A stretch of 64,000 nt of DNA, taken from contig JAEZHI010000040.1 of the NCBI GenBank assembly GCA_023436885.1, positions 248,001-312,000 on the forward strand. Direction: 5' to 3'. The translations under genes were made by a program, and so were the position numbers. The DNA is from Pseudomonadota bacterium (GTDB taxonomy: Bacteria > Pseudomonadota > Alphaproteobacteria > Rhizobiales > Pleomorphomonadaceae). The stretch's first letter is position 1, and every line of letters starts with the position of its first letter. Positions 23,932 to 31,716 of this stretch are shown one piece after another. The notes under the pieces were generated by a model. It was not told the DNA's origin. It saw nothing but the letters and a program-made list of their open reading frames with translations, and ran no database searches.

Positions 23932-25896
23932 TCAGGCAGTGGTCAGCGAGGCGATGAAGTTGCTGACTTCCTTGTCGAGATGATTGGAATGCCTGAGCTG
24001 TTCGGCCGAGGATTCCAGCACCTGCCCTGCCACGTGACTGGACCGTTCGGCCGTGGCCGACACATGCGCGATGTTCGACGACACCGCCGCCGTGCCTTCG
24101 GAGGCCGAGTGGATCGACGAGGTGATCTCCTGCGTCGCGGCCGCCTGCTGCTCCACCGAGCTGGCGATGGAACCGATGATCGCTTCAAGCTCATGGATCT
24201 GCTTGGCGATCTCGTCGATCGAGCCGACGCTGTCGGTGGTGGCCGCCTGGATCTCGGCGATCTGCCGGCTGATCTCCTCGGTGGCTTTGGCCGTCTGGGC
24301 GGCGAGCTGCTTCACTTCGCTGGCGACGACGGCAAAGCCCTTGCCGGCCTCGCCGGCGCGCGCCGCTTCGATGGTGGCATTGAGTGCCAGAAGATTGGTC
24401 TGCTCGGCGATCTCGCGGATCAGGTTGACGATGGCGCCGACCTTCTGCGAGGCGTCGCGCAGCATGGCCACCTTGGCCACCGTGCCACTCGACGTCTGGA
24501 CCGCCAGCTTGGCGCGCTCGGACGAGCGGCCGATCTGCTGGGCGATTTCGTTGACCGAAGCCGTCAGCTCCTCGCTGGCGCTGGCCACCGAGCCCACCGC
24601 GCTCGAGGCCTCCTCGGAGGCAGCGGATACGGTGAGCGCCTGGCTGTTGGTGTCCTCGGCGGCGCTGCGCATCGAGATGGCGAAGCCTTCGAGGTTCTGG
24701 GCGTTGCGCATCAGCTCGGTAATGAATCCGCCCACCGACGACTGGAAGGCGGTAGCGATCTGTACACGCGCCGCACGGTCAGCGGCGGCCTTCTCGGCCC
24801 GGCTCGCCTTCTGCTGGGCGTCGAGCTCATGCTCGCGGATCAGGTTGCCGCGAAACACCTCGAGCGCCTTGGCGATCGAACCGATCTCGTCGCGCCGGTT
24901 GAGACCGGAAATGCTGGTTGCCACGTCGCCGTTGGCAAGCTGCAGCATCTCGGCCACCGACTGCTTGATGAGGCGATTGATGCCGAGCGCCAGAAAGACC
25001 GCAAGGCAAAGCGCCAGGATGGTGATGGCGCCGGCAATGCCGGCAAGCTGCCAGTAGCCGGCCGAAAGGTTGTCGATACGCGCTTGCAGGATCACGTCCA
25101 TCCGCTCGTCGACCTTGGTCCAGAGCGCGGACGACGCCTTGGCAAAATCGTCGCGACTGGCGGCAAGCGGCTTCAGGAGCGCTGCCGCGCTGGCCGGATC
25201 CTTGCGCGCCGCGGCAACCACCGCGTCGGCTGCCTTCAGATAGGCATCGGCCGCCTGGCGGAAGGCCTGGCTGGTGGCGGCAAGTTCGGCCTTCTGGTTA
25301 TGGCCGCTGTCATACTGATAGACGCTGTCGAGCGAAACGAAGGTGCCATCCACCACACCGGCCAGGAGCCCCTTGTGGGTGATCACCGCTTCATTCTCGT
25401 CCTCGCTGATGCCGTCGGCCAGCGCGTTGAGCGTCTGGTGATAGAGCTGGATCTGGTGGAACACCTCGGGGATCTTCAGAAGAACCACGTCCATCGCGTA
25501 GTAGCTGTCGAGGTCCGGATCGAGGATAAGGTTGGACTCGTTGCCGACCTGCGTCACCAGCGCGCTCACGTCGGTCAGGATGCCGTCGTCGGCCTTGGAG
25601 GCGGAACCGAGCCTGGCGACCAGCGCCTTGCCCTTGTCGAGCGCCTTGAGCTCCTCGCCGATCGCCTCGTTGACGCGGGCAAGCTCGGTGGTGGGCGGCA
25701 GGCTCGCCGCGCCGACGGCGCTGTCGAATGCGCCCTCGTAGACCGGCATCAGCGCCCTGAGATAGGCGCTACCCACCAGTTCCTTCTTGCCGAAATCGAT
25801 GTTCTTGCTGCTTTCCGTCGTGAACACATAGGCGAGGATCAGGATCGGAAACACAAGAAGGGCGACGATCAGGAATATCTTCTTCGAGATGCTCAT
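23932..25896 (-). CDS. Methyl-accepting chemotaxis protein
   Basis: A 654-aa chemoreceptor. A membrane segment at residues about 5-25 is followed by a roughly 250-residue helical periplasmic sensor (with DPDLDSYYAMDVVLLKIPEV, as in nitrate/sulfate-type four-helix sensors), a second membrane segment near 285-305, a HAMP linker (NRLIKQSVAEMLQLANGDVA) and the methyl-accepting signalling domain. The hairpin tip EQTNLLALNATIEAARAGEA is near residue 500. There is no C-terminal CheR-tethering pentapeptide. Monocistronic, one of four MCPs in the window; the ligand is unknown. Confidence 0.94.
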   Translation of the reverse strand: MSISKKIFLIVALLVFPILILAYVFTTESSKNIDFGKKELVGSAYLRALMPVYEGAFDSAVGAASLPPTTELARVNEAIGEELKALDKGKALVARLGSASKADDGILTDVSALVTQVGNESNLILDPDLDSYYAMDVVLLKIPEVFHQIQLYHQTLNALADGISEDENEAVITHKGLLAGVVDGTFVSLDSVYQYDSGHNQKAELAATSQAFRQAADAYLKAADAVVAAARKDPASAAALLKPLAASRDDFAKASSALWTKVDERMDVILQARIDNLSAGYWQLAGIAGAITILALCLAVFLALGINRLIKQSVAEMLQLANGDVATSISGLNRRDEIGSIAKALEVFRGNLIREHELDAQQKASRAEKAAADRAARVQIATAFQSSVGGFITELMRNAQNLEGFAISMRSAAEDTNSQALTVSAASEEASSAVGSVASASEELTASVNEIAQQIGRSSERAKLAVQTSSGTVAKVAMLRDASQKVGAIVNLIREIAEQTNLLALNATIEAARAGEAGKGFAVVASEVKQLAAQTAKATEEISRQIAEIQAATTDSVGSIDEIAKQIHELEAIIGSIASSVEQQAAATQEITSSIHSASEGTAAVSSNIAHVSATAERSSHVAGQVLESSAEQLRHSNHLDKEVSNFIASLTTA

Positions 25897-26327
25897 TTGG
25901 GCATCCTTGGGTTGCCAGCGTACATTCCGAGTATCCCAAGCCCTTCCACGTCCCTGTAGGAAGGAGGATGCAGCCTCGCGTCCGCGCGCCGGTTATTGTT
26001 ATTTTTGCGGTCTGACAGGTATTTCACATGTTTGTTTCGTTTGGGTTAAAATGCGCAATGGACATAGCAACCGCCAGGAGTTCAAGGTCCGTGAAAACAC
26101 TCAAAGAGGGTGAGTAATCGCATCAAATCCGAGTAGTCATTCGCCGCCGCCTAGTAGGGCACGAGGTGAAAAGACGAGCTGGCATGGAAAGCGGCAAAGT
26201 TTATTTGCTATGCCGGACGAATTCAGCAGCATGCATGCGACTTGCAACTTTCCCGGCAAAGCTGTCTCGGCTCTGCCCGCAGGCTGGTTCCGCTGGATAC
26301 TTTACCGAAGCGGTCGGGAAATGTCCC
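25897..26327. other. Intergenic region without recognisable gene
   Basis: 431 bp between the start of the MCP gene and the end of the Tat-exported protein gene. It must hold the MCP promoter (a stretch rich in T around 25990-26050 is the most likely place), but I see no convincing promoter pair, no conserved hairpin and no short gene. Confidence 0.4.
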
Positions 26328-28358
26328 TCAGGCGAGCAGCTCATGATACCAGTCGATGACCTCCGAGAAGTCGTCGATAGTGAGCGCCACCTCGCTGGCA
26401 GCGACCACACCGCCGTAGAGCCGCCCCTCGAAGGTCACATGACCATCCGGCGAGTTGAGCAGCGTCCAGGCCGGCATGGAAGGCGACTTGGCCTTGCTGA
26501 CAGGCCCCTTGGCACCGTCACTCTGCCAGTCCTGCACCAGCGTCTTGCCCCAGTAGGTGCGCGTGCGCACATGCTCGCTCTGCGGATCGTTGTAGTCGCA
26601 GATCACCGTTAGAACGCCGTCCTCTCCCACTGGAATGGACCAGGCATTGTCCCCGATGGTCGACCGGGTCGGCTCCGCGCCGCGCTCGACCGAAGTCGAC
26701 AGATAGCGCGCGACGGTCTCGATCTGCACGCCGGCCTTTCCCTGCGACGTGTACTTGATGCAGCTGGCGCGCGCGGTCGGCACGCCCAGTGAAGCCTTTG
26801 CGTCGGCCTCGGTCAGGTGCAGGCGGACGGCCGTCGCCGACTTCGGCGCACGCGTCATCCAATAGTGGCCGCTGGTGAGCGGCTGGCCTGTATCCTGACG
26901 TCTCGGCCCTTCGCCCCCCTCGGGGATGAAGATTCGCATGGCGCGATAGGCGGCATCGCTAGGAACCGCCGGCTCCATCTCAAGGCCCGAGCCGCTGATG
27001 TTGCCGTTGTTCGGGCCGGACACGACGAAATTGTCCGGGTTGGCGATCTGGGTGAAGCTGACGAAATTCGAGCGAGTGGTCAGCCGATTGTCGCTGTTAT
27101 CGGGCCGACGCAACTCCATGATGAAGCGCGCGCGCTCATGGTCGGCCGGCCTGTCCGGACAATAGAGCAGAAAGCCGACCTTGCCCTCATCGCTCGGTAA
27201 TAGCGGATCGACACCGGCCGCCGCGTCCTCGGGACTTCCGTGCAGCGTCAGACTGCCGGCGTCGACACGGCAGACATAATAATCTTTATCCGCCTGCCAG
27301 CCAGCCGGAAGAACGCCGCCGTCGCATCGCGGCAGCAGACGTGCCCGATAGCCGGTGACAAGCCCATGCTGGGCGCGCGACGAACTTTTCGTGGCATTGC
27401 GGCTACGCCCGGTGAAGACCAGTCGGCCGGTATCCACCCCAACATTGGCCGGCACGAACGGCACCTTGGCAATGCCGTAGGTATCCGTCTCGCCCCACCG
27501 CAAGGCCCATACGGCGGCAAGCGTTCGCTTACCCGACGTCTCGGCCTGCGCGGCGAGCCGCTGACTGGCCGGCCCCTGCTCGGCGCCGAGGCCATGCAGG
27601 TTATAGGCGGCGCGATCATCGTCTGTACGGAACAGCAGTTCCTGCTCGATCCATGATCTCCGACCGTCGTTGCGGACCTCATAGCTCTTGTGCAGGTCAT
27701 CGCTATCAGGGTTGCCGGTGTAATAGGGCCCGCCACCGGCATCGGCGACGGCAACCAGACGCTTGCGTGTCTTGAGGCGATGGAGGCCACTGCCGGCATT
27801 GCCGAGGCGAACTCGATTGACGGCCTGCCCAAGATATTGGGCCGGCATCACGCTCTCGCCCAACAGAGCATTCGGCACGATCGAATAGAGCGACGGCCAG
27901 TTCTCCCTGGTCGCAACCGGGTAGATGCGGTAGTGGCCGGGACGCTCGGCCGGCGCGAGATAATATTCGAGCTCGGGGTGGAGCCCTTCCGGCAGCGCGC
28001 CTGTTGTCTCGAACCAGCAACGGCAGGCCTTGGCCGACGATGCGCCGCCCCATGCAGCAAAGGGGATTGGCAGGTCCGGGAGATGGATCGTCCCCGCCTC
28101 GACATCGACGGAACCCGGTCCGAACTCGGCGTCAAGTTCATAGGCGGTGTTGAGATCGCTGTCCGGGTCGACCCGATAGAAGGCAGGCTTGAATTTCGGG
28201 AAGGGTTTGCGCGGTGGCGTCGTGCCCTTGGTTGCCGCAGCGAGCGCCCTGTCGGGATACACCGTAAGAGAGGCTGCGATGGCGCCAACCGAGGTGGCGG
28301 TCAGCCCCGCAAGGAAATTGCGGCGGGTTACGTTGATCGTCAATCTGCCGTCATCCAT
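26328..28358 (-). CDS. Tat-exported protein of unknown function
   Basis: A 676-aa protein with a clear twin-arginine signal (MDDGRLTINVTRRNFLAGLT; RRNFLAG then a hydrophobic run and cleavage near ALA). The ATG at 28358 places the signal at the N-terminus; the frame extends 93 bp upstream without sense. The mature part is beta-rich with many Trp/Tyr. Residues about 330-400 (QHGLVTGYRARL, LPAGWQADKDYYVCRVDAGS) match a pattern I know from phage tail and large surface proteins, 'HGL-x-x-G ... LPxG ... YYV'. No catalytic motif is recognisable. Export in folded form suggests a cofactor or complex. Monocistronic. Confidence 0.75.
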   Translation of the reverse strand: MDDGRLTINVTRRNFLAGLTATSVGAIAASLTVYPDRALAAATKGTTPPRKPFPKFKPAFYRVDPDSDLNTAYELDAEFGPGSVDVEAGTIHLPDLPIPFAAWGGASSAKACRCWFETTGALPEGLHPELEYYLAPAERPGHYRIYPVATRENWPSLYSIVPNALLGESVMPAQYLGQAVNRVRLGNAGSGLHRLKTRKRLVAVADAGGGPYYTGNPDSDDLHKSYEVRNDGRRSWIEQELLFRTDDDRAAYNLHGLGAEQGPASQRLAAQAETSGKRTLAAVWALRWGETDTYGIAKVPFVPANVGVDTGRLVFTGRSRNATKSSSRAQHGLVTGYRARLLPRCDGGVLPAGWQADKDYYVCRVDAGSLTLHGSPEDAAAGVDPLLPSDEGKVGFLLYCPDRPADHERARFIMELRRPDNSDNRLTTRSNFVSFTQIANPDNFVVSGPNNGNISGSGLEMEPAVPSDAAYRAMRIFIPEGGEGPRRQDTGQPLTSGHYWMTRAPKSATAVRLHLTEADAKASLGVPTARASCIKYTSQGKAGVQIETVARYLSTSVERGAEPTRSTIGDNAWSIPVGEDGVLTVICDYNDPQSEHVRTRTYWGKTLVQDWQSDGAKGPVSKAKSPSMPAWTLLNSPDGHVTFEGRLYGGVVAASEVALTIDDFSEVIDWYHELLA

Positions 28359-28502
28359 TACGAAGCTGCGCGGAGAACCGCGCCAGCGCACCCACCAGCC
28401 AAACCGAGTGTGCCCCAGCAGATCTCCGCCGTAAAGCCCGCTTCGCTCCAAGGCATCTTCACTGAGGTTTCGGCGCCGCTTCGGCTAAATGCGAGCTCAC
28501 CC

Positions 28503-28649
28503 CTTGAATTTCAGAGAATGTCACTTACCTGTCATGCTGTGCGTTTAAACACACGACTAACGCTTCTGAGCTTTGACCACGGATGTACTGGCACTGATCA
28601 TTGAGGCGTTGGAGAGAAGGTCGGGTTCGTCCCGGCCTTTTTGCTTTTC
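28503..28649 (+). ncRNA. Putative small RNA gene, copy 1 of a duplicated unit
   Basis: About 147 bp duplicated at 30585-30733. Both copies have CTTGAA(A/T)TT followed, 39 bp later, by GTTTAAAC, a central conserved block (CTTTGACCACGGATGTACTG and on through GATCAT), and an intrinsic terminator (here 28619-28642, GGTCGGG-loop-CCCGGCC then TTTTT). This copy lies between two minus-strand genes, so no plus-strand gene can own the terminator; the unit looks like a free-standing RNA of about 105 nt with a -35-like TTGAAT at 28504. A 25-codon frame within it is less well conserved than the RNA stem. Confidence 0.65.
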
Positions 28650-28686
28650 AGGTGCCGACAACCGCACTGAGATCTTGGTGCCTGCA

Positions 28687-29337
28687 TCATAATTCGCTGA
28701 ATCCACGCACCAGCGTGTAGCCGGCAATAGCCATCAGCAGCAGGCCGGCGCCGCGCCCCACCCAGATCGTCAGGGACGGATTGGACACCAGCGCATCGCG
28801 CCCGCGCGCCGCCGCCACCGCCAGCCCGCCATAAACAACGAACTGCACCGAAATGGTCATGCCGCCCATCACCAGCGCCTGCGGCCATAGCGGTCCATAG
28901 GCCGGCGACATGAATTGCGGGTAGACGGCCAGAATGAACAGCCAGGCCTTGGGATTGAGCAGGCAGGTAACAATACCCTGCACGAAGACCGCCCGCGAGG
29001 AACGGACCGCCTCGCCGTCAACAGCATCGATGACGATGGAGCTGCGGACCAAGCTCACGCCGATCCACACCATGTAGGCCGAGCCGACCATCAGCATCGG
29101 GCCGTAGATCGTGGGCATCAGCCTGCTGAGACCTGCCACCGCCACGGTACCGAAAATGGTGTGACAGACGCCGCCGACCATCAGGCCCAGCGTTGCCGCC
29201 AGCCCGGCCCGCCGCCCGCGCGTCAGCGCATTAGCCAGCACGAACATCATGTCCATGCCGGGCACCAGAATGATGCCGACGAGCAGGACGAAGAACAGCC
29301 AGAGGCTTGCCGCGTAGGCCATGTGAGCGCTTTCCAT
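28687..29337 (-). CDS. LysE/RhtB-family amino-acid exporter
   Basis: A 216-aa inner-membrane protein with six predicted helices. The N-terminal LWLFFVLLVGIILVPGMDMM contains the family P-G-x-(D/P) motif, then ALTRGRRAGLAATLGLMVGG, the G-rich second helix, and GIVTCLLNPKAWLFILAVYP, the conserved NPK loop. Members export amino acids, homoserine lactones or related small molecules; substrate unknown here. The ATG at 29322 (MAYAASLWLFF) is an alternative start. Monocistronic. Confidence 0.9.
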   Translation of the reverse strand: MESAHMAYAASLWLFFVLLVGIILVPGMDMMFVLANALTRGRRAGLAATLGLMVGGVCHTIFGTVAVAGLSRLMPTIYGPMLMVGSAYMVWIGVSLVRSSIVIDAVDGEAVRSSRAVFVQGIVTCLLNPKAWLFILAVYPQFMSPAYGPLWPQALVMGGMTISVQFVVYGGLAVAAARGRDALVSNPSLTIWVGRGAGLLLMAIAGYTLVRGFSEL

Positions 29338-29453
29338 CCCGTGGGCCGGCCTTGAGACCGACCTCTGTTATCGTGGGATGCGCCATATAGCCGGCGCGCT
29401 TACATGGAAGTGTCAGTACGCTTGGAGACTGCTCCCTGTCGAAGACCCGCCCG

Positions 29454-29753
29454 TCAGTGGCCGAACGCCTTTTTGATCAGCGTTGCCCTGCTGTCTTGAG
29501 GCGACGAGCCGGCTGCCAGACTCAAACTGTCCTGCTGCGCCACACGCTCGTAGCGTTCTTCGTCGCTCTGAAGGCGATATTGCGGCTGTCCGTCCGACGG
29601 CGGCATGGTCGCCGTGACCCGATACACCCCGGCCGCGGCCGCATACTGGAAGCTGGGCTTCAGATGCACGCGATCTCCAACCTTGAACAGATGACCCGTA
29701 GTGCTGGGTCTCACGGCAGGGCTCGCGCGAAGCAACATCTCAGCAGCTGTCAT
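29454..29753 (-). CDS. Small conserved hypothetical protein
   Basis: A 99-aa soluble protein, MTAAEMLLRASPAVRPSTTG and so on, with the ATG at 29753 preceded by AAGGGAG eight bases upstream. The central part (HLFKVGDRVHLKPSF ... GVYRVTATMPPSDGQPQYRL) reads as a small beta-barrel of the SH3/KOW type, with a charged tail (SDEERYERVAQQDSL). I recognise this as the kind of short protein shared among Rhizobiales, but no function is known to me. Monocistronic. Confidence 0.72.
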   Translation of the reverse strand: MTAAEMLLRASPAVRPSTTGHLFKVGDRVHLKPSFQYAAAAGVYRVTATMPPSDGQPQYRLQSDEERYERVAQQDSLSLAAGSSPQDSRATLIKKAFGH

Positions 29754-30247
29754 GTGCAGGAACTCCCTTTGCAAGCGGCCGGCTGGAAAGAGCACGGCCG
29801 CGAAGACGATTGGGCAGGCTCGGATTTCCGGTCAGCGATCTCCTGTTGGCATATGACCTCGCAAGCTGCCCGAGCATGTGCTTTTCTATCGAAAATCGCC
29901 ATCTCCGGAGAATAATCGGAGCGTCTTCCTAGCTCCACCAACAACATTTACTGTCCGGGACTAGAGAAAATGGTTGATTCGAGACGCCTAAATCAACGAT
30001 TTTCCGCAAAACAACGTATCGCAAATATGCGCCCACCTCTGGACGAAGACAAGGCGAAAGCCGGGTTTATTTTCTGGTACTGGCTTTTCGACACGAAATA
30101 TCGTATGGAAAGGGCGTGACGCTGTTCAGTGGGGTGCGAACTGGGAACCCCTCTGTCTGTTCCTGCCGATGGCCGCAAGATGGAACCAGTCGATCGCCGT
30201 CGCCGGAAGGTGGTGGCGCCTTGCTCTCCCAACAGATCGGAAAATCA
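29754..30247. other. Intergenic region upstream of rpsU
   Basis: 494 bp, clearly more AT-rich than its surroundings between 29930 and 30110. It contains an inverted repeat GTTGATT (29973-29979) / AATCAAC (29991-29997) with an 11-bp spacer. It should hold the rpsU promoter and leader and the promoter of the divergent small gene; I found no convincing -35/-10 pair and no gene. Confidence 0.4.
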
Positions 30248-30526
30248 GTGCAGGTTCTCGTTCGAGACAACAACGTTGATCAGGCTCTCCGCGTCCTCAA
30301 GAAGAAGATGCAGCGCGAAGGCATTCTCCGCGAACTGAAGGCCCACAGCTCCTACGAAAAGCCTTCGCAGAAGCGCAAGCGCGAGCAGGCCGACGCCGTT
30401 CGCCGCGCCCGCAAGCTTGCCCGCAAGAAGGCCCAGCGCGACGGTCTCATCCCCATGCCGAAGCCGAAGGAACGCCCGGCCCGGCCGCGTCCGGCGATGG
30501 TGGCCACGCCCTCGGCCGAAAGCTGA
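30248..30526 (+). CDS. rpsU: 30S ribosomal protein S21
   Basis: A 92-aa basic protein of the small ribosomal subunit. The start VQVLVRDNNVDQALRVLKKK, with MQREGILRELK and SYEKPSQKRKREQADAVRRA following, is unmistakable S21. The tail (GLIPMPKPKERPARPRPAMV) is the longer, proline-rich alphaproteobacterial form. The start is the GTG at 30248, as in other members; the frame remains open upstream but unrelated. Upstream site CGGA is weak. The second copy of the sRNA-like unit begins about 60 bp after the stop, and its terminator could also end the rpsU transcript. Confidence 0.96.
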   Translation: MQVLVRDNNVDQALRVLKKKMQREGILRELKAHSSYEKPSQKRKREQADAVRRARKLARKKAQRDGLIPMPKPKERPARPRPAMVATPSAES

Positions 30527-30584
30527 AATTCCCCGCTTCGGCGAGCAGATCGATCCTGGAGTTCGGACCCGGCGGCAACAAGGG

Positions 30585-30733
30585 CTTGAAATTGCGGGAT
30601 CGTTACCCATCTGTAGTCTCGTGGGTTTAAACGCTCCACTTGGCGCTTCTGATCTTTGACCACGGATGTACTGGCACTGATCATCGAGGCGCTGAAGAGA
30701 AGGCCGGGCTCGCCCCGGCCTTTTTGGTTTCCG
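30585..30733 (+). ncRNA. Putative small RNA gene, copy 2 of a duplicated unit
   Basis: Homologue of 28503-28649 over its whole length, with the same 39-bp spacing from TTGAAA (30586) to GTTTAAAC (30625). The conserved core runs from CGCTTCTG through GATCAT, and the terminator (30702-30725) is GGCCGGG-CTCGC-CCCGGCC followed by TTTTT. Base changes between the copies keep the terminator stem paired. Here the unit follows rpsU on the same strand, so the RNA could also be cut from, or read through from, the rpsU transcript. Confidence 0.6.
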
Positions 30734-30753
30734 GCTTCTACTCTGCCCGTCAC

Positions 30754-31716
30754 CTACTCAGCGACGGTCTCCCCGAACCCCAGCGACGTCACCCCGCCAC
30801 TTGCCATGACATCAAGGCCGCGCCAGCGCACACGGTCGCGTCCGGCGTCCTTGCACTTGTAGAGCTCGTCATCGGCCGCCGTCAGCAGATCGTCGAGGCT
30901 TTCGTAGAGCCCCGGCTCCAGCGTGGCACCGCCGATGCTGATGGTGACGCCCGAGCTGACCTCGCCGTCGCTTTCGGTCAGGAGGGCGGCAATCGCCTGC
31001 CGGACTTCGTCGGCAACTTCGCGCGCCTCCTCGGCCGTCGTGTCCGGCATCAGCAGAGCGAATTCCTCGCCGCCGTAGCGAGCGACGAAATCGTCCGGCC
31101 GACAGACGGAAACCAGCGTCCGCGCCACATCGCGCAGCATGCGATCTCCCCCGGCATGTCCCACACGGTCGTTGTACTGCTTGAAGAAGTCGATATCGCA
31201 GAGCCCCAGCGACAGCGGCCTGCCCTCGCGCTCGGCCCGTTCGAACTCGTCGGCGAAACGCTCGTCGAAATAGCGGCGATTGGGGATCTCGGTCAGCCCA
31301 TCCACATTGGCCAAGGTTTCCAGAAGCCGCTGCTGGCGCGCCAGGCGCAGGTGCACGTTGACGCGCGCCTTGACCACCTGAATGTTGAACGGCTTGGTGA
31401 TGTAGTCGGAGGCTCCCACCGTCAAGCCATACGCCTCGTCCTCCGGCGTATCGAGACCGGTAATGAAGATCACCGCGATCGCCGATGTGCGGGCATCGGC
31501 ACGCAGCCGCTTCAGCACCTCGTAGCCGTCCATCTCCGGCATGACCACATCGAGCAGGATGACATCCGGCTGATGCTGCGCCGCACGATCGAGCGCCTGT
31601 TCGCCGCTCTTGGCAAGGATGACGGTATGCTCGGCCCGGAACAGGTCTCCCAGCACCTGGCGGTTGACGGCCGCGTCATCGACGATCAGGATTTTCTGCG
31701 GAGTTTTCCAGTTCAC
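30754..31716 (-). CDS. Response regulator with GGDEF output (diguanylate cyclase)
   Basis: A 320-aa PleD-like protein: receiver domain (1-120) with phospho-acceptor Asp56 in DVILLDVVMPEMDG and the KP switch at TKPF, then a GGDEF domain (about 135-300). The active site GGEEF (215-219) is intact, and the inhibitory site RxxD (R206-D209) lies five residues before it, so the enzyme should make c-di-GMP and be product-inhibited. Its ATG overlaps the stop of the hybrid kinase gene by four bases, so kinase and cyclase are made together, most likely as a phosphorelay pair. Confidence 0.95.
   Translation of the reverse strand: MNWKTPQKILIVDDAAVNRQVLGDLFRAEHTVILAKSGEQALDRAAQHQPDVILLDVVMPEMDGYEVLKRLRADARTSAIAVIFITGLDTPEDEAYGLTVGASDYITKPFNIQVVKARVNVHLRLARQQRLLETLANVDGLTEIPNRRYFDERFADEFERAEREGRPLSLGLCDIDFFKQYNDRVGHAGGDRMLRDVARTLVSVCRPDDFVARYGGEEFALLMPDTTAEEAREVADEVRQAIAALLTESDGEVSSGVTISIGGATLEPGLYESLDDLLTAADDELYKCKDAGRDRVRWRGLDVMASGGVTSLGFGETVAE

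Noticed and set aside
30656..30862. Small protein frame (TTDVLALIIEALKRR) within the sRNA-like unit
   Set aside because: Starts with TTG without a ribosome site, runs through the terminator, and between the two copies the amino acids change (E/K, S/P) while the hairpin stays paired. RNA function is the better explanation, but a short peptide cannot be fully excluded.
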